31,326 nucleotides of DNA from GCA-2689995 sp964529325 (GTDB lineage Bacteria; Fidelibacterota; Marinisomatia; SCGC-AAA003-L08; GCA-2689995): contig CAZGWH010000023.1 of NCBI GenBank assembly GCA_964529325.1, positions 1-31,326 on the forward strand, in the 5' to 3' direction. Positions 1 through 8,804 of this stretch are shown here, piece after piece. Every line of letters begins with the position of its first letter. Position 1 is the first letter of the stretch. Position numbers and translations under genes: made by a program. Below the pieces are notes generated by a model that saw only the letters and a list, made by a program, of their open reading frames with translations, was not told where the DNA came from and made no database searches.

Positions 1-1350
1 GGTGGTGCATTTATGCCAGATGTTAATAAAAATGGAGATGTTTTATTTAGTCTTTATAAAAATGGTGAGTATGAAATTGCTATTCTAAAAGACAAAAAAA
101 CTATCAATGAAGATTTTGTTGGCTACAATAAAAACTTTTTTAAATCTCGTCCTCATTCCATTTTAATTTCAGATAAAAATAATACAGAAGCAACTGATTA
201 TAAAGATGGAATGTCTCGTCCATTTATTTTACCTAAATTGATGATTGATTATAATACCGTAAAATATGGGTTTTATTTATTTTCATCCGAATTTTTGAAT
301 CGAATGAATTTTATCGTAGGTGCATCAGTAAATTCATTAAAAGATAAAGACTTATTTGCAATTTTTGAATATAAAAAATGGAAATATACATTTTATATGA
401 ATTTATTTGGAATTCAAAGACATAAAAATAATATGGATTATAAGTTTTTTGATTCATATATAGGTCGATCAGATTTAAAGTTTACAATTTTCGCAACAGA
501 TTTAGGTACGAAATTCCCATACAAAAATCACATAATAGACTTGAAATATTCATATCAAAAATATAGAGCAAACCAACGATGGACATTTATTGAAGGATCT
601 GGAATAAGTGAATATCCAGCAGGTTATGGTTATGATTATTATCGAAATCATTCTCTTTCTTTAACTGGAAAATTTTCAACTAAAAAACCACAATTTTTAG
701 GAAATATGTTACCTCAAAATGGTTATGATTTAAATTACAATTTAATGTTTGATCATAATTTATTTTTAAATGGATTTAAAGAAGATCAACTACAGACTGA
801 GATTTTTTCTCCTGAACATACTTTTAGAACTGAAGTTAAATTTCATAAGTATAAATTAATATCTGAAAAATTAAATATTAGTGCTGCATTTAACGGCCAA
901 ATTGGAGTTGTGAGTAATCAAAAGATCGATGATTTCTTTTATTATTTTAATGGGGGGTTAGCTGGTTTAAAAGGATATACATATTATGATACAACTTTAT
1001 ATGGTCCTAATATGATGTTATTATCTACTGTTATTAGAAAACCTGTATTTACAGAAAAAAGTATTGTGATTGGTCCAATAAATTTACAGAATTTATCTAT
1101 AGGGATTATTGGCCAATATGGAGGTGGATATAGTTATAAAATGAATGAAATTATTACTGGAAAGCCAAAAAATTGGTTCTCTGAAGTAAATTTGGGAGAA
1201 TCTGTGGGTTGTGAATTAAGATTGGCAGGTTTCTCCTTTTATTCATATCCAACAGCATTTTCGTATGAAATCCATTATCCTTTAGCAAATGATTATGAAA
1301 ATCCTCAACCTAAACATTATTTTACAATTTTATTTGATTTTCAGGAGTGA
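1..1350 (+). CDS. Outer-membrane beta-barrel protein with PD40/TolB-like propeller end (5' partial)
   Basis: The reading frame is open from base 1, so the gene starts upstream of the window and at least 449 residues are visible. The first residues (GGAFMPDVNKNGDVLFSLYKNGEYEI) read like the last blade of a TolB/PD40 propeller. The rest is a long run of alternating aromatic and polar strands, as in the surface-antigen (Omp85-type) barrel usually joined to such propellers in FCB bacteria. The C-terminus (HYFTILFDFQE) resembles a final barrel strand, although the last residue is Glu rather than Phe. The likely site is the outer membrane, substrate unknown. The next gene begins 6 bases after the stop, so co-transcription is likely. 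The barrel call rests on composition and strand pattern. Confidence 0.6.
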   Translation, partial: GGAFMPDVNKNGDVLFSLYKNGEYEIAILKDKKTINEDFVGYNKNFFKSRPHSILISDKNNTEATDYKDGMSRPFILPKLMIDYNTVKYGFYLFSSEFLNRMNFIVGASVNSLKDKDLFAIFEYKKWKYTFYMNLFGIQRHKNNMDYKFFDSYIGRSDLKFTIFATDLGTKFPYKNHIIDLKYSYQKYRANQRWTFIEGSGISEYPAGYGYDYYRNHSLSLTGKFSTKKPQFLGNMLPQNGYDLNYNLMFDHNLFLNGFKEDQLQTEIFSPEHTFRTEVKFHKYKLISEKLNISAAFNGQIGVVSNQKIDDFFYYFNGGLAGLKGYTYYDTTLYGPNMMLLSTVIRKPVFTEKSIVIGPINLQNLSIGIIGQYGGGYSYKMNEIITGKPKNWFSEVNLGESVGCELRLAGFSFYSYPTAFSYEIHYPLANDYENPQPKHYFTILFDFQE

Positions 1351-1356
1351 TAAAAA

Positions 1357-2682
1357 GTGAATAAAGCTTACTTCATTTTATTAATTTTTTCAGGAATTCT
1401 ATTTAGTGAAATTATTCCAACAAATACCGAAAAGTTAGAAATATTGACAACCGTAGATTCTTTACAAATTTTAGACAGCACAGATTTAGTTTTTTCTAGC
1501 AATGATGTTAAACTGAAATATCCCGGTAGAGCAATGTTGCTATCTGCAATCATCCCTGGACTAGGTGAAATTTATGCCGGAAGTCCATGGAAGGCATTTT
1601 TATTTGCAGGAATTGAAGCAAGTGCTTGGTATTATAAATTTCAAACTGAAAATGAAATGGAATTGAAAGAGCAAGAGTATAAAAAGTTTGCGGATGAGCA
1701 TTGGGATTTTAGTCGTTGGGTAACGCATTATTATGATTTTTATAATTATAGAAGTGAACATTTAAATACTTTAGAATTCTATAAATTATTTTCAAATGTT
1801 CCAAATGGTATTCCAACAATGTTTGGTAGCTACAATAGTAACTTTAATCAGATTGAAGAATGGGTGGATATAAATAATAATTCTATACAGGATGAGGGAG
1901 AAATAATTGAATGGAATTATACACATATAAATGATGGGTCTCATTCAATTGCATTTTATGACCCTCGTTATGATGAAATTAAAACATTTCCAAATGATCC
2001 TCCTAGTTTAGAAAGTAATGGATATTTTTATTGTTCTGATTTTGATAATAGTTCTAATAATTGTAATACTTTTGAATTATTATCCGAATTTGAAGAAGTA
2101 CTTTCAGAGGTATATGTTCAAAAAAACTTACATTTTTATGAAAATATTGGTAAATATAATCAATTTTTTATGGGGTGGGATGATGCTCAATTAACAGTAA
2201 CATCATTTTCATTATCAGATAATTTAGTAAATATTGGGGTTGATATTTCGAATTATGTGGTAACGGCAGATTCTATAATTGGTCCATTGAACAATCCAAT
2301 AATAAATATTTCAGATAAATTTAAATATAATAGTAATACGGGTGATTTAGAGTTAATAGATAATTTAAATCCCAGTTTAGAAAATTTTCAAATTATGTAC
2401 ACAAAAGCAAGTATTTTTGATAATGAAGGATATATTGTTCCAAAATCTCCAAATAAATGGACCTATCGAGATTTAAGGGATGAATATAATAATATTGGAA
2501 AAATGGCAGGGTACGCAATGACTTCTGTTATGTTTAATCATGTTATTAGTATGATTGATGCCGTAATTTCAACTAATATTTATAATCGAAAAAGTCAACA
2601 ATCTCGAGTTACCGCAGAACCTATTTTAGATTTAGAATCAAAATATGGTGTAGGCGGAATTCGATTAAATTATAGGTTTTAA
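1357..2682 (+). CDS. DUF5683-like envelope protein of unknown function
   Basis: 441 residues starting at GTG, with AGGAG at 1342-1346 ten bases upstream. The N-terminus is a signal peptide (residues 1-18, hydrophobic core FILLIFSGILF). Residues about 56-90 carry PGRAMLLSAIIPGLGEIYAGSPWKA followed by an aromatic hydrophobic segment. This is the pattern of DUF5683-type proteins found beside envelope and lipoprotein genes in FCB bacteria. The middle holds a low-complexity Asn/Asp/Ser-rich region with a calcium-loop-like stretch (VDINNNSIQDEGEI, about residues 169-182). The C-terminus ends in GGIRLNYRF, compatible with a terminal outer-membrane strand. It sits 3 bases before the bamD-like gene, suggesting a role in envelope assembly. 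Its biochemical function is not known. Confidence 0.6.
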   Translation: MNKAYFILLIFSGILFSEIIPTNTEKLEILTTVDSLQILDSTDLVFSSNDVKLKYPGRAMLLSAIIPGLGEIYAGSPWKAFLFAGIEASAWYYKFQTENEMELKEQEYKKFADEHWDFSRWVTHYYDFYNYRSEHLNTLEFYKLFSNVPNGIPTMFGSYNSNFNQIEEWVDINNNSIQDEGEIIEWNYTHINDGSHSIAFYDPRYDEIKTFPNDPPSLESNGYFYCSDFDNSSNNCNTFELLSEFEEVLSEVYVQKNLHFYENIGKYNQFFMGWDDAQLTVTSFSLSDNLVNIGVDISNYVVTADSIIGPLNNPIINISDKFKYNSNTGDLELIDNLNPSLENFQIMYTKASIFDNEGYIVPKSPNKWTYRDLRDEYNNIGKMAGYAMTSVMFNHVISMIDAVISTNIYNRKSQQSRVTAEPILDLESKYGVGGIRLNYRF

Positions 2683-2685
2683 TTT

Positions 2686-3468
2686 ATGATACAAAAGTTT
2701 ATTCTTATTTCTATATATATAATTATAATGATGAATTGTAGTTCAAAGTCAAGTTTAATAGATGAAAATATAGCAGAGCGATTTAAATTAGGAATGGAAT
2801 ATTTTGAAAAAGAAAAATATTTAAAAGCAGAGCTTGAATTTAATTATCTTATTTTAAATAACCCTGGTTCAAAATTATCTTTAGATGCACAATACTATTT
2901 AGCTGAATCTATGTTTTATCAAGAAAAATATGATGAATCAATTGTTGAGTATATGAGGTATAGTCGGTTTTCAGATAATCCAATTAAAATAGAAACTGCA
3001 GAATTTAAATCTTGTAAAGCTTCTTTTTTATCATCAAATAACTTTTTACATGATTTAGGGGCTGCACCAGAGTTAATGGATAAATTACAAGTATTTATTG
3101 AAAAATTTCCAGAAAGTAATTATTCGTCTGATATAGAAGGTTTTTTTAGTGAAATCAGAGAAAGACTTGCGAAAAAAGAATATGAAGCAGGAAGACTATA
3201 TTTAAAAATAGAGGAATATGATTCAGCATTAATTTATTTCAATGAAGTTATCGCATTATATTATGATACTAAAATTGCAGATTTAGCAAGAATTGAAATT
3301 ATATTTACCTTTTTATTACAACATAAATATGAAGATGCTAATATACAGTTATCTATATTCGAGGATAAATTTATAGATGGTAATAATCATAAAATAGCAA
3401 AGACATTGATTAATGATATGAAGGAGGGTAATTTGACATTGTCGAATTACTATCGTTTGTATAAGTGA
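2686..3468 (+). CDS. bamD: BamD/YfiO-like outer-membrane assembly lipoprotein
   Basis: 260 residues. A short hydrophobic leader ends at Cys18 (IIMMNCSS), which would be lipidated; Asn at -1 of the lipobox is atypical. The mature part is all helical with TPR-like repeats: residues about 28-65 (RFKLGMEYFEKEKYLKAELEF), 67-105 (AQYYLAESMFYQEKYDESIVEY) and 160-200 (EAGRLYLKIEEYDSALIYFNEVI). This layout and length match BamD, the lipoprotein that with BamA inserts barrel proteins into the outer membrane. The nadD start overlaps its stop by four bases. A generic TPR lipoprotein is the alternative, but the YxxGxxYFxxxKYxxA pattern followed by AQY favours BamD. Confidence 0.75.
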   Translation: MIQKFILISIYIIIMMNCSSKSSLIDENIAERFKLGMEYFEKEKYLKAELEFNYLILNNPGSKLSLDAQYYLAESMFYQEKYDESIVEYMRYSRFSDNPIKIETAEFKSCKASFLSSNNFLHDLGAAPELMDKLQVFIEKFPESNYSSDIEGFFSEIRERLAKKEYEAGRLYLKIEEYDSALIYFNEVIALYYDTKIADLARIEIIFTFLLQHKYEDANIQLSIFEDKFIDGNNHKIAKTLINDMKEGNLTLSNYYRLYK

Positions 3469-4031
3469 AATTGTATTTTTTAGGTGGAACGTTTAATCCA
3501 CCACATGTAGGCCATTTAAAGATTGCAGAGTTTTGTTTAAAACATTGTGATCTTTTTTTATTTATACCCACCTATAAATCCCCATTTAAAATAAATCAAA
3601 AAACCGTTTCATCTACTCATCGCTTAAAAATGTTAAATTTATTAATTCAAAAACATGATAAAATAAAAGTGGATTCATTTGAAATTGAAAAAGAAGAGAC
3701 CAGTTATACTTATAAAACAGTAGAATATATTAAAAATAAATATAATCCTTCTGAATTGGTAATGGTAGTTGGAGCAGATCATGCGGAAACTTTAAATAAA
3801 TGGAAAAACATTGATTATATTTATAATAATTGTAAACTAATTTGTTTTAATAGAAATAATAAATTCATCAAAAAGAATCAGGAAATCGAATTTATTAATT
3901 CTTTTCATTTCCCAATTTCATCATCTCAAATTCGAAATAATATTAAACAAAAAAATATTCTGAAAATTAAAAATTCCTTATCAAGTAAATTGGTTGACTA
4001 TATTTTAATAAATAAGTTATATGAAAAATAA
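3465..4031 (+). CDS. nadD: Nicotinate-nucleotide adenylyltransferase
   Basis: 188 residues from a GTG that overlaps the upstream TGA (GTGA, 3465-3468), so translation is probably coupled to the bamD-like gene. A strong AAGGAGG lies at 3421-3427, too far upstream to serve this start. The N-terminus holds the nucleotidyltransferase signature GGTFNPPHVGH (HxGH), and the C-terminal region has ISSSQIR, the SxSxxIR motif that binds ATP phosphates. The enzyme joins ATP and nicotinate mononucleotide to make deamido-NAD in the cytoplasm. Length and motif order are normal for NadD. Nothing in the sequence suggests special regulation. Confidence 0.93.
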   Translation: MKLYFLGGTFNPPHVGHLKIAEFCLKHCDLFLFIPTYKSPFKINQKTVSSTHRLKMLNLLIQKHDKIKVDSFEIEKEETSYTYKTVEYIKNKYNPSELVMVVGADHAETLNKWKNIDYIYNNCKLICFNRNNKFIKKNQEIEFINSFHFPISSSQIRNNIKQKNILKIKNSLSSKLVDYILINKLYEK

Positions 4032-4167
4032 AATTATGAGTAATATATAAATTATTGTTCTTCAAGAGTGATAAAGTGTATAAACTTAATAAGTTATTGT
4101 GTTTATTAACAATGTATTCACAGTGAAAATAAAAATTATCAGGATAGTGTATGTAAGGAGTGCAGTA

Positions 4168-4266
4168 ATGATTATTTTGTATATTAATGGCATATATAAT
4201 ATGAAATATTTATTTTGTAATTTTAATATCTCCGCGAATGAAGAAAAATTATTTTATCAATTTTAA
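4168..4266 (+). CDS. Possible 32-residue small protein or leader peptide
   Basis: An ATG at 4168 is preceded by AAGGAG (4155-4160) with a 7-base spacer, the best Shine-Dalgarno match in this 246-base gap. It opens a 32-codon frame rich in Ile, Tyr, Phe and Asn that ends at 4266, 11 bases before the TTG start of the large sensor gene. It could be a genuine small protein, a leader peptide coupling ribosomes to the sensor, or chance. The rest of the gap (4032-4167) holds a small inverted repeat (AACTT-AAT-AAGTT, 4083-4095) without a T-run, and nothing else I can name. Confidence 0.35.
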   Translation: MIILYINGIYNMKYLFCNFNISANEEKLFYQF

Positions 4267-4277
4267 AGTATCTTAAA

Positions 4278-7121
4278 TTGATTAAAAAAATAATTCAGCA
4301 TTCCTCCTCCCTAATAATCCTGCTCATTTTTATTACTTCAGTAAATGGGCAGGATTTTATAATTAATCAATACCGTGTTCAAGATGGATTATCTCAAAAT
4401 CAGGTATATGCAGTTAATGAAGATTTAGATGGTTTCCTCTGGGTTGGAACTAGAAAAGGCCTGAATAGATTTGATGGAAAAAACTTTATAAAATATTATA
4501 AAGGAACCCACCCTGTCATTCATAGTCATATAATAAAAGATATTGATATTGATAAAAATAATACGATTTGGGTTGGGTGTGAGTTTGGATTTTATGGTCT
4601 TCAAACTGATTTTAGTGGTAAAGTAATAAAAGGATATGGTCCATTTATTACAGATGCTCAAATTTTTGATATTGATGTTGATGAAACCAAAATATTAGTA
4701 AGCTCGGATAAAGGCATTTTTAAATATAAAATTGAAAAGTCTAATTTGATTCTTAAAAATATTTTTTTTAAAAATAAACCTGATGAGATATTTCTTTTTA
4801 TAGAAAAAGTAAATGATAATCAATATATTACTTCCAGTACCTTAGATAAATATTATTTAATTAATAATAATATTGTTACTGAAATTAAAACACATGTTCA
4901 AAATGGATTTGATTTAATTAACATTTCTGATAATAATTATTTAATTACTTCATTGGATGGTCTTGCCCAAAAGAATACTCAAAATGAAATTGAACAAATT
5001 AATAAAATAAATAATATTAAAATCCCATATAGAATTATTTTAGACGAGCAATATGGCTATTGGGTTGGGACTTATATGGATGGATTATATTTAGTAAATA
5101 CAGATTTTACAATTAATCACCATTTTAAAAATACGATAATTAATGATATTACAAATATGCATCATGATGTTAATGGTACAATTTGGGTTGCGACTGATGG
5201 ATACGGTTTTTATTCAATTAAAATTTCTAAATTTGAAAAATTTGATAAATCAAATGGCTTATCAAATCAAATGATTTGGTCAGTTGAACCAAATCCGAGG
5301 AAAAATGAAATCATTGTGGGTACCTATACAAATATTGCTTGGATTAAAAATAATGTTGTTGTTGAGCCTCCCTTCGAAAAGTATTTTTATCGAAATAGTA
5401 TAAATTGTATTGAGGTATCAAATTCTGATGATATATTTATTGGTACTGCCCATTCATTTTTTAAAATTTCAAATAAAAGAGATTCAATTTATCAAATTCA
5501 TTCAAAATATTTTTCTGAAGATTCAGGAGTAATGTCATTAAAATTTGATAATAATAATGAATTATGGCTTGGGATGGATACTTACCCTAATTTAATAAAG
5601 TATGATGGAGAGAATTGGGAACCGTATTCATTTTCTGAAGATGGAAATCAAAATAGAGTAAGAAAAATTGATTTTGATTCTAATAATAATGTATGGTTTA
5701 CAACGGATCATCATTTAATTAATAAAAATGGTATTTTTTGGGAAAAAATAAATTTTGCAGGGGAAGTTGTCTATGATTTTGATTTAATTAATGATTCTCT
5801 TGTATATGTAGGTACAGATGCAGGGCTATGGGAAATAAATAAGGATTCTCCTAAAAAGTTAAATTTAGATATTCCAATAATGACATCAATTTATTCAATT
5901 CAAAATGATAAATTAAATTATTTATGGTTGGGTACAGATAATGGTATTTATAATTATAATATTTTAAATAATGAAATATATCATTATGGGATATCAGATG
6001 GATTAACAGAATTAGAAACGAATTCAAGAACATTAAACTTTGATTTAAATGGAGATTTATGGATTGGAACAACTTCTGGTGTATTTAAGAAAAACCACTC
6101 AATTTTTTCTAAAAAGATTAATAAAAATTGTTTTATCGAAAAAGTTAGTTTCAATGATACTACTTTAACAGATATTTATAGCAATAAAATTATAATATAT
6201 GATGGTGAAATTGAATTCAATCTTGTCGCAATAAATTTAAAGCAAAATAATGATCCTATGTTTAAATGGAGATTATTAGGTCAAAGTGATAAATGGTTTA
6301 CTTCAAAAAGTAATATGATTCGATTTTCTAATCTGAAATATCTTGATTATGTTTTTCAATATCAAGCTGTTTGGAATAGTCAGGAATCAACAGACATAAA
6401 AGAAATTTATTTTACTAATAAATATGATTTAATAAATAGTCTATTATTTAAATTAATTTTTAGTTTTCTATTTATTACTCTTGCAATTTTTATTTTATTT
6501 TTTAATAATGATAGTTCTAAAACGGATTTAATTCCATTAGAAATAAATATATTTAAACCTCATCTTGAAATAATTGCCGAGGGGATTTCAAATGGAAAAA
6601 GTGTGTTTAATTCTGTAAATGCAAGGTCTATATTAATTATTATTTTATTAAAAAAGTTTATTGATAATTTAGGGGTTCAATCTGAAGAATTAAATAAAAT
6701 TGTTTGGCCAGAAATAGATGAAGATAAAATTAGAAATAGAAAAAATGTAACTATGTCTAAAATTAGAAAATTATTCTCAATAATAAAAAAAGAAGATTTT
6801 ATAGAGTTAAAAAATAATATTTATAATATTAATGATAAATATTTAGAGTTTAATTGTGATTTAAAAACTTTTATGATTAATTATGAACTTGGTGAATCCT
6901 CAAAAAAAGCAAATAATATTTTAGATGCAATAAAATATTATCAGTTAAGTATAAAATATTATAATAAAATTGGAGTTTGTAATCCTCAAAAATTAGAAAT
7001 AATAGATGTTTATAATGATAAAATTAAATTATTAGCTATTTCATCGGCCAAATATCTTATTGAAAATGAGAATTTATGTTATGATCAAGGCTCAATTGAA
7101 AAAGCCAATAAAATAATTTAA
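4278..7121 (+). CDS. Membrane-spanning propeller sensor with SARP/BTAD-like DNA-binding C-terminus
   Basis: 947 residues from TTG. Residues 1-25 are a signal peptide ending near VNGQ. Residues about 28-610 hold repeated two-component-regulator propeller blades (YRVQDGLSQNQVYAV, DGFLWVGTRKGLNRFDG, GTIWVATDGYGFYSI, LWLGTDNGIYNYN, LWIGTTSGVFKKN). A Y_Y_Y domain follows (about 625-712), then one transmembrane helix (about 718-744). No kinase domain is present. The cytoplasmic part (about 755-947) resembles the winged helix of SARP regulators: a helix LKKFIDNLG, then EELNKIVWPEID, then RKNVTMSKIRKLF (about 823-835), then an NNIYNIND wing. A partial BTAD/TPR-like helical end follows. I infer a one-component regulator that senses a periplasmic ligand and binds DNA directly; the ligand and target genes are unknown. 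Confidence 0.75.
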   Translation: MIKKIIQHSSSLIILLIFITSVNGQDFIINQYRVQDGLSQNQVYAVNEDLDGFLWVGTRKGLNRFDGKNFIKYYKGTHPVIHSHIIKDIDIDKNNTIWVGCEFGFYGLQTDFSGKVIKGYGPFITDAQIFDIDVDETKILVSSDKGIFKYKIEKSNLILKNIFFKNKPDEIFLFIEKVNDNQYITSSTLDKYYLINNNIVTEIKTHVQNGFDLINISDNNYLITSLDGLAQKNTQNEIEQINKINNIKIPYRIILDEQYGYWVGTYMDGLYLVNTDFTINHHFKNTIINDITNMHHDVNGTIWVATDGYGFYSIKISKFEKFDKSNGLSNQMIWSVEPNPRKNEIIVGTYTNIAWIKNNVVVEPPFEKYFYRNSINCIEVSNSDDIFIGTAHSFFKISNKRDSIYQIHSKYFSEDSGVMSLKFDNNNELWLGMDTYPNLIKYDGENWEPYSFSEDGNQNRVRKIDFDSNNNVWFTTDHHLINKNGIFWEKINFAGEVVYDFDLINDSLVYVGTDAGLWEINKDSPKKLNLDIPIMTSIYSIQNDKLNYLWLGTDNGIYNYNILNNEIYHYGISDGLTELETNSRTLNFDLNGDLWIGTTSGVFKKNHSIFSKKINKNCFIEKVSFNDTTLTDIYSNKIIIYDGEIEFNLVAINLKQNNDPMFKWRLLGQSDKWFTSKSNMIRFSNLKYLDYVFQYQAVWNSQESTDIKEIYFTNKYDLINSLLFKLIFSFLFITLAIFILFFNNDSSKTDLIPLEINIFKPHLEIIAEGISNGKSVFNSVNARSILIIILLKKFIDNLGVQSEELNKIVWPEIDEDKIRNRKNVTMSKIRKLFSIIKKEDFIELKNNIYNINDKYLEFNCDLKTFMINYELGESSKKANNILDAIKYYQLSIKYYNKIGVCNPQKLEIIDVYNDKIKLLAISSAKYLIENENLCYDQGSIEKANKII

Positions 7122-7133
7122 AATTATTTTATT
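7107..7133 (+). terminator. A+T-only perfect inverted repeat at the end of the sensor gene
   Basis: AATAAAATAATTT (7107-7119) is mirrored exactly by AAATTATTTTATT (7121-7133) around one central base, overlapping the sensor gene's stop codon. A 13-bp perfect repeat at a gene end suggests a transcript end. It contains no G or C and lacks a separate T-run, so it would be a weak intrinsic terminator. Confidence 0.35.
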
Positions 7134-7173
7134 TACCTTATAGATTCAACGGTGAAATATCATAATTTTTAAT

Positions 7174-7827
7174 ATGGTGCATTTCAATAAAATAACAGCA
7201 ACATACTTTCCAAATATAGGAATAGACAATTTTTCACTTCGAATTAATAAAGGAGAAATGGTTTTTTTGGTGGGTCCTACAGGAGCAGGAAAATCAACTG
7301 TGTTAAAATGCCTATACGGAGATGTCAATATTCAAAAAGGTATTTTATCTCTAGAAGGCTCCGACATTACAAAATTGAGTTTAAAACAAATTCAAAAACT
7401 TAGACGAAAAATTGGGATTGTATTTCAAGATTATAGACTTATTAATGAAAGAACTGTTTTTGATAATATTTCGTTACCCTTAAGAATAGACAAAACCCCA
7501 TCATCTCAAATAAAGCTAAGAACAAATGAAGCATTATATGAAATTGGTATTGAGCATTTAGCTAAACGGTTTCCGAGTGAATTAAGTAGTGGGGAACAAC
7601 AGCGAGTGAGTATTTGTCGTGCATTAGTTAAAAAACCGGTTATGATTCTTGCTGATGAGCCTACTGGGAATTTAGATCCTGAAGCATCTATTGAAATTGT
7701 AAAAATATTTGAAAGATTATCAGAATTAGGCATAACAATTGTAATGTCAACACATAATCATTCACTTATTCAAAATACAAAACATACAATAATTAATCTT
7801 CATCTTGGCACAAGAGTATTAAGTTGA
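7174..7827 (+). CDS. ftsE: Cell-division ABC transporter ATP-binding protein FtsE
   Basis: 217 residues, the usual FtsE length. Walker A GPTGAGKS is at about 34-41, the Q-loop in VFQDYRLI, the ABC signature LSSGEQQR at about 137, and Walker B MILADEPTGNLD at about 157-168, with the switch His in STHNH. FtsE hydrolyses ATP in the cytoplasm and works with FtsX to control peptidoglycan hydrolases at the septum. The ftsX start overlaps the stop by four bases (TTGA), a strong pairing argument. The first blocks (MVHFNKITATY) match an FtsE N-terminus, supporting the ATG at 7174. No PcsB/EnvC-type partner gene lies next to it. Confidence 0.92.
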   Translation: MVHFNKITATYFPNIGIDNFSLRINKGEMVFLVGPTGAGKSTVLKCLYGDVNIQKGILSLEGSDITKLSLKQIQKLRRKIGIVFQDYRLINERTVFDNISLPLRIDKTPSSQIKLRTNEALYEIGIEHLAKRFPSELSSGEQQRVSICRALVKKPVMILADEPTGNLDPEASIEIVKIFERLSELGITIVMSTHNHSLIQNTKHTIINLHLGTRVLS

Positions 7828-8696
7828 TATCATCTTTTATATTTTTAATTGGCGAAAGTTTTAAAGGGATTTGGCGAACAAGAGTACAATCCTTTTCATC
7901 AATATTAATGATTATGATTTCAATTTCATTATTAGTTTCAGGGTATTTTGTTTATACTAATTTTAATAGATATTCCGATGAATTAAAATCATCTTATCAA
8001 ATGGAAGTTTTTTTTAATTCAGAATTAGATAGTATTGAATGTCGAGATTCGTATAATAAAATTTATTCCTTTCCATTTATTAAAAAAGGTGAATATATTT
8101 CCAAAAAAAGGGCAGGAGATATATTTTATAAGCAGTTTGGGCAAGATATTAATTTTGTTTTTGGAACTAACCCACTGCCTTGTAGTGGTCGATATGATAT
8201 GGTTGAATCTTTTCGTAATATTGATGGATTGAATGAAATTAAAGAAAAAATTTCAATTTTATCTAGAGTTGAAGATATTCATTATCCATCTGAATTTATT
8301 ATAAAGTTTGATAATTTATCCTCAGATTTAATTGCTGGATTTATTATTGGTGGTATCATATTTTTATTTATTTCTATTTTTATTATTTCAAATACGATTA
8401 AAATGGTAATTCATGCGAGAAGGTCACAATTAGAATTACTTATTTTATTAGGTGCATCAAATATCTTTATCAAAACTCCATTAATTTTAGAGGGTATTTT
8501 CCATGGGATTATAGGTGGTTTATTTGCGGGTGGGATTTCAATTTTAATGAAAACAATATTAACTTATTTATTTTATCCCACAATTAGTTTACAAATAATA
8601 TTGAATTCAATATTAATTTTTTCATGTTTAATTATAGGAGTTTTATTTGGAATGATTGGAAGTATTATAGGAATTGGAAGATATTTGGAAAAGTAG
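7824..8696 (+). CDS. ftsX: Cell-division membrane protein FtsX
   Basis: 290 residues from TTG, overlapping the ftsE stop by four bases. The topology is that of FtsX: a short cytoplasmic N-terminus with GIWRTRVQSFSSILMI leading into the first membrane helix (about 24-46), a periplasmic loop (about 47-165), and three further membrane helices (about 168-190, 218-240 and 252-282). The motif around the second helix (IISNTIKMVIHARRSQLELLILLGAS) is the conserved FtsX segment. It forms the membrane half of the FtsEX complex and passes ATP hydrolysis to periplasmic cell-wall hydrolases. A 75-base gap then separates it from the FecR-domain gene. Confidence 0.9.
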   Translation: MISSFIFLIGESFKGIWRTRVQSFSSILMIMISISLLVSGYFVYTNFNRYSDELKSSYQMEVFFNSELDSIECRDSYNKIYSFPFIKKGEYISKKRAGDIFYKQFGQDINFVFGTNPLPCSGRYDMVESFRNIDGLNEIKEKISILSRVEDIHYPSEFIIKFDNLSSDLIAGFIIGGIIFLFISIFIISNTIKMVIHARRSQLELLILLGASNIFIKTPLILEGIFHGIIGGLFAGGISILMKTILTYLFYPTISLQIILNSILIFSCLIIGVLFGMIGSIIGIGRYLEK

Positions 8697-8751
8697 AAAT
8701 ATATCCGTTTTAATGTTTACTCGCATTTGCTTAAATTGTGGGCTATTGAAG

Positions 8752-8771
8752 ATTAACAATCCGTTGTTAAT
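8752..8771. promoter_or_regulatory. Perfect 8-bp inverted repeat ahead of the FecR-barrel gene
   Basis: ATTAACAA (8752-8759), TCCG, TTGTTAAT (8764-8771) form a perfect hairpin or dyad just before the first possible ATG (8772). Its position and symmetry suit a repressor operator or a 5'-UTR stem, and it argues that translation starts at 8805. It could also be a weak terminator for ftsEX, but no T-run follows. Confidence 0.35.
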
Positions 8772-8804
8772 ATGTTATTTTTCTATTCAAAAGTATTAGT
8801 TTTT

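Noticed and set aside
8772..8804. An earlier ATG for the FecR-barrel protein
   Set aside because: It adds 11 residues ahead of a good signal peptide and directly abuts an 8-bp inverted repeat; no ribosome site supports it.
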